A stretch of DNA of 64,000 bases from Auanema rhodensis (lineage: Eukaryota; Nematoda; Chromadorea; Rhabditida; Rhabditidae). Shown here piece after piece: positions 24,191 to 37,058 of this stretch (positions are counted from its first letter, which is position 1; every line of letters begins with the position of its first letter). The stretch covers positions 15,353,267 to 15,417,266 of the forward strand of contig OZ059898.1 of assembly GCA_964057225.1 (NCBI GenBank), read 5' to 3'. The notes below the pieces were generated by a model. The model ran no database searches. It saw nothing but the letters and a program-made list of their open reading frames with translations, and had not been told where the DNA came from. The position numbers and the translations under genes are program-made.

Positions 24191-25791
24191 CTATAAGAAT
24201 CCGGAAGCTGGAGCAGAAAAGTTATCGTTTTCATCTCCTTCTTCTAAATCGTGCATGTCGAAATCAGGAACTCTGAAAAACATTGAGATATCAGCAAATG
24301 AAGAGAAAATGATTGAACTGACCTATCTGTTTGATCGAACAAGCTATAGTTTACTTCATATTTACCCAACTTTTCATTCAGAGTTACCATAGTTTTGAAT
24401 CTGTAACATGAAATTTGTGGACTTTTGATCTTTTTTCATCAAATCTGAGGATTCAGATGCCTTTTCTCAGTAACGTACCTATGACCCCAAAGAATTTCGC
24501 TGGGCAAAAACGATGTTCTGGCTTGAAATGTCATACCAGTTGCTTCAACTATGCCTTCGACCGTCATAATAATCTCAAAATCAGCATCTTGTAATGATTC
24601 TCGTGTCATTCCATGTAAAGGACTATTCTCATCAATCACATGTCGCACAACTATTGGCCTAAAATTAGATGAAGATGATGTTAGATATGAAGCAGTGTAT
24701 CATGAAATTCTTACCATAGAAGCAGGACACGATCCCATCCTGAATCATAACCAACGTTAATATCTCGCATACCAACTAGTTCTCGATCTCCTCTCTGCAA
24801 ATTCACAATTTTCATTTAGTTTTTTCCGTTCAACTCCTCTAATAAACAAACCTTGTTTATCCGACTATTTACAATGAACATTCTGACATGTGATTCGGCC
24901 AGAAATAACTTTTCTTGAATATCAGCCAATCGAACTTGTAGCGCCGGCCTTCTATCAGATTCACTTAACGGACCAACAACAGCCATTCGTGAAAACCTCA
25001 TTTCCTGGAAAAAAGGAGAAATAGTTGAAGTTTAATGCTGCCAAGTTCGTCATTGCATGTCAGAATGCAGTCATTTCGTAGAAAAACTAAGTTCGAACCT
25101 GTCGTCGCTTTGTTGGCCTCAATATCTTGGCTATAACTAGACCTCCAAGTAAGGTTTGCAAAAAATTTCCAGCAATCATTTGAAGACATAACGTTGTATA
25201 AGCCATAGGACAAAGATCTGTCATATATCTATGTCCATATCCTATAGTGGCTTGTGATTCCAAACTAAAATATCAAAAAAATTAGTCTTAACACAAAATT
25301 CTTTAATTAATTTACCTGAATAGTAAAGCTGTAGCCATATTATCTACATTAACAATACACGGTCGATAATGATCAGTTGTCTAAATGAAAAAATTTGTTA
25401 AAAAAGATGTTTTTTCAAGATCAGAATAAGTTTTAAACATATTCTGGTTGATTTAAGCTTAAAAGATATAATATGAAAAACTTACATCATATAATCGATG
25501 ATAATGTGTTATAGCATAGTATATTAGAGCAAATAATATCCAAGAAAAGAAAAATCCACCAGCAAAAACAGTTAGAATAGTTCTCCATTTATATTCAATT
25601 GTTAAATGAAACCAATTTCTATAATTGAATGAAATTTAAAATATTTTTTCAATGTTTTTTCAATTTTGAAATCAAAAAAAGTTGTTGAAATTGCTCTTTG
25701 TACTCTATTCTTACTTTAAATACTTCAAAATAAGATCATTTTCTAGAGAAGAACATCAACTCTTAGCTCAAACTTAGGGTTTTTGGTTTCG

Positions 25792-25832
<41 letters not shown>

Positions 25833-26714
25833 TGATCAACAAGGTTTATTGAGAGAAAAAACGAACTTGGCTGCTCTTCGTATCCTTGATGGAATTTGAA
25901 CATTATCATATAATGGTTTACCATCTTTTGATACCAATCGTGTCGCTCTTGTATGACATCGAGAGTTTGAAGTACACCATCCATCTGAAATAAAAATTTT
26001 ATTCAAAAAATTAAAAATTAAAAAAAAATTTTGTTTTAGCCATCAATACAGCTTTTCTTTCAAAAATTTCCAGAGAAGAAAAATAAGAAGAAGAAGAATA
26101 TTTCTGTATTTGTATTGAAAATCACATCATTTCTCATTCAGTTTGAAGTTATGTGTATGGTGACATCTACATATGCACATACTAGCTGCACATCTTCTTC
26201 TCATACCTCATCAACGACGACGACGACGACGACGACTACTACTAGTTGAAGTAGAAATATTTGTTCAAAAATATTCAAAAATATTGTTTTTCTATTTTAA
26301 ATTCAAATAATTATAAAGTTTAAATAGTATTCTTTCATTATTCATTGATATCGTCTTCTGGCATGTTCATGACGTCACAACAAGTGGAAGTGTGAAGCCG
26401 AAAAGAGAGCAAGAATAGAAAGATGAGTGACATGACAAATCGAAAAATTTGGCAAAAAATGAAATCAAAAATCAGTGTTGTTCCAATAGTCTTATGAGAT
26501 TTAGGGGAGGCATTTACATATTTCAAAGTTTAAATATAGTTTATTGAAATGAAAATGTATGTTTCATCTTTTCCTTATGTTTGGACGACTTCTGTTTTTT
26601 TTTATTGTTTTTGGTGATAATAGTAAAAAAATGTTGTAAAATTTAAAACTTACTTAGCTCCTTTTTGACTGATTTTTCACCTGATAATCGTTCCAGCTCT
26701 TCCGCTAATGGCAT
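24191..26714 (-). CDS. inward-rectifier potassium channel (Kir/IRK), 10 exons
   Basis: Minus-strand exons 26714-26654, 25984-25867, 25618-25486, 25380-25316, 25264-25099, 25004-24852, 24794-24715, 24658-24479, 24400-24323 and 24272-24191 join in frame to 371 aa. M1 is WRTILTVFAGGFFFSWILF; the pore loop is SLESQATIGYGHR with the K+ selectivity signature TIGYG; M2 is LQMIAGNFLQTLLGGLVIAK followed by LRPTKR, the PIP2-binding basic patch. The cytoplasmic immunoglobulin-like domain has FSRMAVV, VRHVIDENSPL, DADFEIIMTVEGIVEATG and SEILWGH. These are Kir hallmarks; the channel sets resting potential at the plasma membrane. The aligned rectification-controller site in M2 is Gln rather than Asp or Asn. 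The start ATG lies 2 bases after a TATAG acceptor, suggesting trans-splicing, although a further upstream exon is possible because the product is shorter than most Kir channels. C. elegans has irk-1 to irk-3; I cannot tell which is orthologous. Confidence 0.95.
25796..25829 (+). repeat. (GA)n microsatellite in IRK intron
   Basis: GA run within the 247-bp intron between the IRK exons at 25486-25618 and 25867-25984. Confidence 0.97.
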
Positions 26715-28930
26715 GCCTATAATATATTAAATATTAAAAAAAATAATAATTTGTTATCAAAAAAAGTTTTTAAAAAAATGAAAAGAAGATTAAAAAAAAA
26801 TTTAAACAACTATTTTTGGAGGATTTAAATTTTTTTTCAAAATAAAAATAAAATGAAATATATAAAAATAAATTTTAAATAATAATAAATATATTATATT
26901 GAATTGAAAAATAAAATAAAAATCTTAATATGTACATTTGGATCCGAAAAATAAATATTTAAAGAAAAATTTTAAAATTTTAATTTAAAAAATTAATAAT
27001 ATATACATACATATAGTTAGTTAATTAGTTAGTTTATATATAATTATTTAAATAAATCTAGATAGATGTGAAAGGTTATGGATGTATATGTATCAAGCAC
27101 TGACTGGATGGATGAAGAAGTATTTAGATGGAAAGAAAGAAAAATAATTCAATTTTCATTTTTTTTTTGTCAAAAGTCATTTAATAGGAAGAAAGTTGAC
27201 AAAGTTTTCAAGTTGGAAAAGAGAAAACTTTCTTCGTTTCAAAACGAAAAAAGTATAAACGTTTTCATCATCTATCATCTCATACAATATACAAGATGAT
27301 AGATAAAAGTAAAAAACTTTATTATATCTATACTATATGTATACATATCTATACATATATATCGTATATTGTATATGTATATACACATAAAATATATGAA
27401 AATAGCCACCTTTAGAATAGAAAAAAAGAGGAAAATGTTAAAGGAAATAGAAGGTGAAACTGAGATATGATCGAACAACAATAGTGGTCATAGAATTGAA
27501 GTTTTTTATGCTTTTTCATCTAAGCACACGAATAAAGGTTGTGGACGGAGGTGCTTGAGGAAGTATTTGGTTGACGCTTTTTCGAAAATGTTGGAAGAAA
27601 ACATAAGGAAGGCAGAAACTTAAGCTTAAGCTGTAGAATAATACGCTGAGGAATGAGCATTAGTACAGAATATGATAAGGAGAATCAATAAATAGTTAAA
27701 AAAGTATTTAATAAGAATTTATGAATGAAGAGAAGAAGTTGTAGTTGATAGATTGAAAGATGGTTGAAGAAAAGAAAGAGAGAGAGAGTGAGAGAGAGAG
27801 AGAGAGGGGGGGGAGGAGGATGAAAAAAACTGAGAATAAGGTAATGGATGAAATCAATTCGGAGATTGAGAAAACATGAAAAAAGAACTATTAACGAGAT
27901 ATATAAAGAAGTCTAAATGGATTATATAAGGAAAAGCTTAAACACTCAAATGAGGCTATTGCTTTGAATATGGAAAAGATGACAATTTATAAAGAAAAAC
28001 GGATGAAAAAGTGTATTCTGACTAAGAAAGGAAGGAAATAAAAACGAACGAGGTGATAGGGTGGAGATTCTGATTCTTCATCTTATTCTCGAGGGGTCAT
28101 ACGAAAACATGTGAGTCGAAGAGAAATTGAGAAAGGGATTCAGAAAGAGAGAGAAGAGGTATGGATAGAGAGACATACACATACACACACACACAGGAAA
28201 ATGAGTAAAGAGGGAGAGAGAGAGAGAGAGAAATTAAAGAAAGGAGGGAGGGAAATAAAAACAGGAGTGAGCAATAATCAACCGGAACGCAGATGATGAC
28301 CATTCCATTCATACGAATTATATTATACATTCTCTATATATGATATCCACGAAGTGTCAAGCAAAAAACATCAATCGGAAGCTGTTTAGACGATTTTTTA
28401 TTCCAAGAACTTTTTAAAAGCTTTAAATTGCCTGAGGAATGATCATCAAGTTCTTCCTTGTTTGCCTGCATATGTATGTTTAGGTTGTCCATTCGTTCGT
28501 CTGTATTCGTTTTTCATCTTCTTTTTTTTTGAATTTGAAAATGAACTTCGATACCAAGGGGCCAATATGAGTATATACGAAACGCCATCAACCACAGCAT
28601 CATCATTAAGTTTTAAGTTTTAAGCTGTATTGCTTATAAACCATATATGAGAGTGTATATATGTATATCTAATCTGTTAAAATGGTAAAAGAAAACTCAA
28701 AATAACTTGTAATATTTCTTTGTAAATGCAAAGAATTAGCTATGAATGAGCTTAGACGTTGATGTTCAAGAAGAAGCATTGAGTTTTGTATTTCATGAAT
28801 TTCAACTTAATGAGAGAAGTTTAATGCTTAACAGTAAAAAAAGTTTGTGAATGTGGTTCTAAAACGAACAGAATAAAGGAATAGAAGTAAAGGATTTATG
28901 GAATTATATCTTTACACATATCTCCCACTC

Positions 28931-28946
28931 TCTCTCTCTGTCTCTA

Positions 28947-28983
<37 letters not shown>

Positions 28984-29000
28984 GTCTCTCTCTCTCTCTG
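28931..29000 (+). repeat. (CT)n microsatellite, interrupted
   Basis: About 70 bp of CT with several GTCT and ATCT interruptions. Confidence 0.93.
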
Positions 29001-30102
29001 TCTTTGACTCTATTTGTACTTACTCTTTCTCTTTCTTATTATTTTAATTTGAAGTAGAAAACATTCATATCATGAACATGTAAAATAAAAAAAGAAAAAT
29101 GAGTCAAAAGGTGAAAAAAAACATTAAAAAAGCTTAATATGTATATGTATTATGTACATATATGTGTGTGTATGAGTCCATAAAATTTTTAAAAACAAAT
29201 TGGAGAATTATTGAAAAGAAAAAAAAGAAATATTGCGTGATGATGACTGTTTAGAGGAAGTTATTCATGTTTTAACAGAATCTAAACTTCCAATCAACTT
29301 ACTACTACCGTTCATCAAATATTTATACAAACAACAGCTTTACAAACTAAATAAGAATGCGGTATGATCGTAACAAAGTTGGAAGAAAAAGTGAAATAGA
29401 AGCTGTTACTGCTGCTGCTGCTGCTCTCGCATATCCGCATATTGTCGTCAGTACATGAGCTTTTTCAACAACAATACCTACCTTTCAAACTGGTAATCAA
29501 GTTTGCTTATGAAGAAAAAGTAAGTTGGAATTGCTGTCAACAATGGTCATATAAGGATAAGAAAATGAGAAAAAACTTCTTAACTAAGAGTTAGAAGAGA
29601 AAGAGGAAAGAGTAGAAAATCTCGAAAAAAAAAGAAAAGAAAAAAGAAATAGAGAGAGAGAAAGAGAAATAGAGAGTGAAAGAGCAGAAAAAAATGCAAA
29701 AACAACAAATTAACTATGTGAGAAGAAATACTAATTTTGTTGTAGAAAGTAAATTTTTCCATAAAAAAACAGAAAGGTTAACACAATTTCGTTTTCATCC
29801 CCTCTATAAAGAAGATATAAAGAGGATGAGAGAGAGAGGGGGGGGGAGAGAGAGGGAGAGAGAGAGAAAAGGAAATCCAGACCAACATACACGAAAAGCA
29901 GAACCTTAAAGAAACGGAAACAAAAAAACAAACAGAATTAAGATAAAATAAAGTATATAACAAACATGTGAAGAAATGCTTTGAATACGAAATTTTATGT
30001 TCAAAGTTTGAAGAATATCAGTATGATTGGAAGGGGAGATTTGAATATAACTTATAGATGAGAAATGAAACCAGAAGTATGAAGAACATACATGATGATA
30101 TA

Positions 30103-30113
30103 CAGAGAGAGAA

Positions 30114-30153
<40 letters not shown>
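30103..30153 (+). repeat. (GA)n microsatellite
   Basis: GA run with two AAA interruptions; a CT run of similar size begins 190 bp downstream (30346), so the two could form a long hairpin. Confidence 0.95.
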
Positions 30154-30155
<2 letters not shown>

Positions 30156-30345
30156 TGGGGTTGTGTTTGGAGTTTTGTTTTGATTTTCGAATTTTTTCTC
30201 TTTTTGCGTGTATATTCTGGATATGAAAAACAAATGCTCTTTGCAATCGAGGTTTCCATTTTTTTTCTGAAAATGGACATCAAATCTGTTTTTGAATATA
30301 GAAAACGCTTTATGTGGTAAGTGCAAGAGAATACAAAACTACCTT

Positions 30346-30349
30346 TCTC

Positions 30350-30400
<51 letters not shown>
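30346..30400 (+). repeat. (CT)n microsatellite
   Basis: CT run with one ATCT interruption, inverted relative to the GA run at 30103-30153. Confidence 0.95.
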
Positions 30401-30402
<2 letters not shown>

Positions 30403-31521
30403 TACTCTTTTTACAACCCCATCTACTCCCTCTTATTCTTTATTATTTCTTTTTTTATATTTCTGTCACCTATACCAATTCTGTATCTTTGATGTATTTG
30501 TATTCAAAGTTTTCTTGATCATACTACTTTCACAGACCTTCTCCCCTCGTCCTTCCCTCATACATGTATTTCAATTTGAAAATTATAAAATGAAAATATA
30601 ATTGTATATGTTTGAAATATGTATGTATGTATGTAGTTCTATAATTTAAAATTAATTATTTGATTTGTTATGATAATCAAATTTTGTAGTTTTAAGATGG
30701 AAATTGTGGAATAAAATGTAAGAAAATATAAAAGAAAAGTTGAATAAGGGAACATTTTGATCAAAAATAATGAAGCATGATGTTCATTGAAACTTAAGTT
30801 GAGAGACTAAAGACTTAGAGAGAGAGGGAGGGGAGAGAGAGAGAGAGAGAGAGATTAGGATGTGAGAAAAAAATCTGTGTTTATTATAAATGTTTAAGAG
30901 ATTTAATATGAAATTGAAAGAGAAAAGATAAAAAATCCAAAGTATTTTCATAAAATTAAAATGTTCCTACTAATTTCATCTTCAAATTTATGAATGATGA
31001 TAGATGATCATAAATCTGAGTAACACGAACGAAAGCTAATTCATAATTCTTTTGGTCGTGTTTTCTATTAGAAATTTGAATATTAAAGCTTGAACAGGTT
31101 GATAAAATCAAATATTCCTACTTTTGCAAGAACTACTGAAGGAAAATACAATTGTAATAGTCATTCTTATTCTCTTTTCGTCTCATATTTTCTTCTTTTT
31201 TTTGGAAAAAAATACAATTTTTGGTTGAAAATATAAATATTTGGATGAAGAAGATGAGTGCTAAACTGATGCTCAGATAATGATTTTGGAAATAAACACT
31301 TTGAAGTTCACAGTTTTTCCTTTTTCTTTTCTTTTAAAACAAAAAAAAAGAAAATCAACAACAATTGCAAAGAAAAACTTGAAGTTATCAACTTATAAGC
31401 TTGAAACGTTTCAGAATTTTTTGACTAAAAGTAAAAGTACGAGAAGGAGCTAAGACTTAAAGTACATTCATGGATGGAGCAAGGGAGAGTAGCAGATTAC
31501 TATTGACTGTGTACTTATTTG

Positions 31522-31525
<4 letters not shown>

Positions 31526-31576
<51 letters not shown>

Positions 31577-31580
31577 GAGA
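31526..31580 (+). repeat. (GA)n microsatellite
   Basis: GA run of about 55 bp with a single GATAGA interruption at its end. Confidence 0.95.
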
Positions 31581-31938
31581 AAATAATGATATAGATGATG
31601 TTGAAATGATGAAAATAGAGGGAAAAGGATAGAAAGGGGAAAGTATAGGAGGGAATGAGATTGGTAGGTTGAACGAAGAGCATACTAGGATAGAGAAAAC
31701 TAGATGACAGAGATAGAGTGAAGGTTTAATATTGGAAGAATTCAGATGAACAAATGCCATATACTTTTGAAGATTATTAAGAGATTGTTTCTGGGATTTT
31801 CAATAAATTCCACAAAAAATATCTGATAGGAAGAGAAGAAGAGAGAGAAAGATGAGGAGAAGTAAATGATGAAGATGAAAGTGTATGAGATATCGGGAAT
31901 ACATGAAGTTCTAAGGATATGCATAGAAAGGAAAATGT

Positions 31939-31977
<39 letters not shown>
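31939..31977 (+). repeat. (GA)n microsatellite
   Basis: Pure GA run, about 38 bp. Confidence 0.95.
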
Positions 31978-31981
<4 letters not shown>

Positions 31982-32280
31982 AGATGTATCTAATGATGAG
32001 AATTTGAAGGCTCAAAAAAAAGAAGAAAAAGCAATGTTGCCGGAAGTTTGGATGTTTAAGGAGAAACATGAAGTTTGTTCCTATTTTTTTGAGTCTTCTT
32101 TACAAACAGATATAGTAGATAGTTGCTTGATGGCTGTTACTGAAAAAGTAAACACAGAAACAACCATAGTGAGTTGAACGAAGCGAAAAAAACGAAACAA
32201 AAAGCCAAAAAAAAAAGATGAATATTCGATAATTGTTAACCACATGTAGCTAAGTGCTGTGTCAGACCTACCCTCATTCT

Positions 32281-32290
32281 TTCTCTCTCC

Positions 32291-32332
<42 letters not shown>
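32281..32332 (+). repeat. (CT)n microsatellite
   Basis: CT run with CCC and TTT interruptions at its start. Confidence 0.95.
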
Positions 32333-32334
<2 letters not shown>

Positions 32335-33033
32335 GTAATTACTTCAATTTTTCATATTTACTCGTATTCCTCCTTCCACACCCCTCATTCCCTTTCTCCC
32401 CCCCCTCTCTCTATGTATATACATATCTCTCTTTTACTTTTTTTTTGTGATCATCAAATTGTGGGATTATCACGAGAAATCGTTTGATGATGTGGATTTT
32501 ACTTTAAAAAAATTATAAAAATTGAGGGTGGTTGAAAGCTTAAGTGGGAGGAGGTGAAGGTAGAACGAATAGATGAAAGATAGGAAATCTCTCACGCAAA
32601 AGATAATGCATTCATAAAAATTAGAAATCAACTTAAAAGGGAAAGTAGAGTAAAGAGAGAGAGAAAAAGAAAGAAGGAGAGAGAGAGATTAGAGACTTAC
32701 AGAGAGAGAGAGAGAAAGGGGTTGCAGATGCAAAAGAGCGAAGACAAGATAATGATATTATTTAAGTGAGTAGAAGTACATGACTTCAAATTTTGAAGCT
32801 TTCTTGAGACGGAAAAAATGAAAAAAAGAAGGAAAGAGAGTGAAAATACAATGGGATGAGCTGAATGAATTGGAAAATTATTCATGAGTTTACCAAAACC
32901 GAAACATTTGGGGTTCAAGCAAAGCAGAAACACCAAAAAAAGCAAAGTTATATAGATTAGAGAGAGAATTGTGTGAGGAAACACGGAAACAAATAGTATA
33001 TATAGAGAGAGATCTAGAGAGAGAATGAGGGAG

Positions 33034-33038
<5 letters not shown>

Positions 33039-33083
<45 letters not shown>

Positions 33084-33099
33084 GAGGGGGGGGGGGGGG
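33039..33099 (+). repeat. (GA)n microsatellite joined to poly(G)
   Basis: About 42 bp of GA, then TGAGAG and a run of more than ten G. Similar GA-to-G transitions occur at 27808 and 33766. Confidence 0.95.
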
Positions 33100-35299
33100 A
33101 GAAACTGAAAAATCAGAAAAAATCAAATCAATTGAAATAAAGTTTGTTGATGAAACATGTTGTGATGTGAGACAAATAAATAAGAAAAATGAAGTTATTA
33201 CCAGATATGAATCTCCCAGTTGTTGTTGGTCAGCTAGCTTGTCCTTCGAGCAAATTATTTGGCTTGACTATATGCTGAAATGAAAAAAATGTATCAAATC
33301 TGCAAAAAAAGGCTGCAAGAAAGAATATGAAGGAAATAAAAGAAAAGAAGAAAAAGAAGGGGGGGGGGGAAAGACAGGGCTCGATAGAGAAGAGCAATGA
33401 TTGAAAGGCAGTTTATGAGGGGAAGTCGGGATTTCTCCCACAAAATTAGAAGCAAGAAGTATAAAGAAAACTGACAAAAGTCAAAATGTAGAAAATGAGA
33501 GAAAGAGGATGGAATGAGATGAAGAAATCGGAACTTCGAGTTCTTTTCGTTCTCATCCCATCGAAGGAAGAAGCTAAAAAGCATATGACTTGTTCGTCTA
33601 TGCTGCAGCTCTTTCTTAGTCTGTTGACCACTGTGACAGCTTAAGTTGATCTCTATGTATCTCTCAATGTTCATAAAGCATGCGCATGTAACAGCATTCA
33701 CGGATGATAATCATAATCAGCTTCTTGAACGCCAATATGACATAGAGAGAGAGAGAGAGAGAGGGGGGGGGGAGTATGGAGGATGAAATATAGGTAGTAT
33801 TTATAATGCTCTAACGGTTTAATCAAAGTTTGGAAGAAGAATCAAACTAGAAACTAGAAAATATGAATAGAATATGAACATATTTAAAGCTTGGATGAAT
33901 AAAGTTCTGATGTACTATCTTTGTGATTAAATAGATGAATCATATGTGAGAATGAGAGGCAGATAGACAGAGAGAGAGAGATATGCATTTGGAGCAATTT
34001 CCGGTCTATTTTATGACTTTTTATACATAAATAAAGATAATAAGAAAAACAAATAGTTAATAAGCAAAATATTTTTTTAATTGAAACATATTTGATTGAA
34101 TAAAAGGGAAAATAAGCTTACACTCCCTCTATTTAAGCTTTTCCCTCTCTTTTACTCGTAGTCTCAATATCAATTTCATTCAATTTTTCATAGTTGAGAT
34201 GAAAACGAAGAATAAAAAAAGATAAAATTGCAAAGAAAAAAAATAAAATAACCACAATGAGAACATGACAACAGAACTATTTTAAAGCAAAGTGTGTGTT
34301 GAAAATGAAGAGAAAAAAAATTGAGAAGAAGAAGATATAAATACAAAATAAAAAAAAGTTTGAAAATTGAAAAAAAAAATGAAAAAAGAAAACAATTAAA
34401 ATAACTTTATATATTGTTATAGGCTTCTCCATATTTCTCCTTCTGCATTTTTTTTATTATCAAAGTTTCTCGCATTTTAGAGAGAAATAGAGATAGATAG
34501 AGAGAGGGAGAGGGAAGGAGAGAGCATTCTGAAGACATATAGCTCTGACGTGATACCTCATCTCTTCTTGTTCTTTTTGGTATTGCCGGCCCTTCCCCTC
34601 TCTCTCTCTCTCCCTCCTTTTCTCTCTCTTTCTCCCTCTCTCTCTCTCTATTTCTCTCTTTAAAACTCATTCATCATGAAATAAAAAAAATACAAGAAAG
34701 TCGATAGTATGTATTTGGATTTTGATAAATTTGCTGAACACATGTACATGTAGATGTAGATGTATATACATAGATCTAAGTAAAAGCATAATAAAAATTT
34801 GATCGAAAAACACAATAAAGATAATAAAAATTTTAATTTTCATTATTATTTTTATTTTTGTGAAAAAAAAAATAAAAATTTTTTTTAATAAATTCATAAA
34901 AAATCGTAAAATAAAAGTATTTTGTGTTAGTTTGTAAATGATTAAAGAACATTTATTAACATGAGTACTTATTATTATTTGATTAAAAAATTAAAAAAAA
35001 CTTTGTTCTAGCATCATCCGGGAAAAAAACGATTAAAGGATTACGAAAGATGAGCATTAAAGGCTTGTGAACATCACAATATGATGTTGAGAAGAGGTCG
35101 AGAAAATACATCATTTATTTTGTATTATTAAGAAAACAAAATGAAGAAAAAAAGACAAAAAAAACGAAGAAAACGAAGTATAAATAGGTTTATAAACAAG
35201 ATTACTATAACCAAACTTTCTTTGTATGTTTTTTTGTTTTTTTTTTGTTAAAAAAATATCTGAATATGTATACAATGTTGTATGTTTACGTATCTACAT

Positions 35300-36000
35300 G
35301 CATGATTTGATGGCGTCAACATAACAGGGCAATAGCTTTTGGGCTTCGGCCGGCTCTGTTTCAGATCACATTGAATGGTTGTAAATCTGGGACTGGCAAT
35401 TAAACACTCAAGATTAGTTGGAAGTCAGGTTGGACAAGCTTGAAAACAAAAAAAAATTTTTTTGTCTAGTAAATAAAGCTGTAAATATTATTTTGGAAAA
35501 AGATGCGTTAAGCTCTAGAGCTTAGTCAAATCGTTTAAGCCAATTTAGAGGGGAGACGATGACGAGGAGCAATGCGATGAGGCCGACAAGCAGTTCGACG
35601 TCGGCTTGTTGAACAACGTCGTCGAGCAAAATCCTTCTTCATCTAATCTTCAACATAGAGTTTCTTCAGTGAAAGAAGGCTTTTAGAAAGGATATCATTT
35701 GGATATGTTCATATATGGATCATTCTGCTCCAGCTGACATCCATCGTTGTCAACGTCGACGTCGTCGACCAAGCCTGATTACATTTAGACGGCACGACGA
35801 AGTCGAGTAGAAGTTAGAAAAAGGAATGAAAAGAGGGTAGTGGAAAAAGATATGAAGAGAGAAGAGAGAGAGAGAAAGGGGTGGAGGGGGGAACAAGTGC
35901 TGACGACACATTTTTCCGTCAACTCATCCAGTGGATCACGACGGCCAAGGCAGAGACCACAATGTCGAAGATGACGATGAAACTGAGGATGGTTGGAAAG
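35300..36000 (-). other. GC-richer island with possible exons
   Basis: This 0.7-kb stretch is richer in C, G and CpG than its surroundings. On the minus strand, after a CCTCAG acceptor near 35983, one frame reads FIVIFDIVVSALAVVIHWM; further on (35640-35520) another reads DDVVQQADVELLVGLIALLLVIV before a stop. Both are transmembrane-like and use C-ending codons. However, the plus strand is also open across 35.55-35.69 kb with an acidic frame (DDDEEQCDEADKQF), and the minus exons could not be joined with confident donors. I report it as a candidate only. Confidence 0.25.
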
Positions 36001-36987
36001 CGAAAAGTTGAAGAAAAGAAGGAAAATCTTACTAGATTGATAGATTAACACATGTAGTTTGTATAGAATAGAAAAATAAATGTAGTAAAGGTAACAATAT
36101 CAAAGACGAGATGTGAAAAAGCGGAGGAGAGAATAGAGAGAGAGAGAGAGAGAGATAGAGGGAGAGAGAAGTAAAAGAACTTTGAGATTCGGAGACTAAG
36201 AATCTAAATGAAATGAGTAAAAAAGTTGTTAAAAAGATGGAAAAGACCAAGTATCAACACGGTGAAAAGTGAAGCTCTTTGCTAACATTCAATAAAATGA
36301 AAAGGCAAATGAGAACAGCATAGAAATGACAACATGACACAGCCAATTGAAACTTGAGATGAGGAGGTTTCAACAGCAGATTAAGTTAGAGGACACAAGC
36401 TGAGGGCCTCGATCAAAAGTTCAGTTTGTTAGAAGTATGAAGAGAGTTGTATGATGTTAAGAGTAGATTGAAGAACTACAAATTTCTAGTGGGAGGTAGT
36501 ATATGAAAAGCTGGTTGATTGCTCTTTTAGAGGTAAGAAGGGCAAATGAGCAGAAGCATACACATGCTGATGATGGAGAAAAACGTTGATGACGACGACG
36601 ACGACTGAGGAAATGAAGGGTAAAGCCTGGTTTGTAGCTTTTCTTCTCCTTCTTAGTTGGTTAAAGTGGAAAGTAAGCCTCATAACAACTAGAAGATGAA
36701 ATGAATGTAGTTTCAAACGAAAACGACGACAACTACAACGACGAGTATAATAGGGAGAATGACAGGCTGGGAAAAGATGAGAGCGCGGAGGCACACACAC
36801 ATACACACATATATACACTGACTGGGGTGTGGGAAGCTTGCTCGGCTGGCAAAACGCAGCTAAAGAGTATGATCATTGTGCTATTTCTCTTGAAAATCAT
36901 CATAACATGTAAAGTTCTTTCAGTTGAATGTCACTAAGAGATCATTTCTTTAACCTACTGCTGCATCTCACTCTCGATCTCTGTCAG

Positions 36988-37057
<70 letters not shown>
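36988..37057 (+). repeat. (CT)n microsatellite, 70 bp
   Basis: CT run with one TTT interruption and a second shorter CT run just after. Confidence 0.96.

Positions 37058-37058
<1 letters not shown>

Noticed and set aside
28439-28480. Signal-peptide-like start MIIKFFLVCLHM
   Set aside because: Only 14 codons before a stop; no second exon with matching phase could be found downstream.
29259-29360. 47-codon plus-strand frame (LEEVIHVLTESK...)
   Set aside because: Protein-like to the eye but a length expected by chance many times in 64 kb of six-frame sequence; no family and no acceptor.
33294-33701. 135-codon minus-strand open frame
   Set aside because: The complementary strand is purine-rich, so the minus strand is pyrimidine-rich and lacks stop codons by composition. 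The sequence is mostly Phe, Leu, Ser and Pro with no motif.
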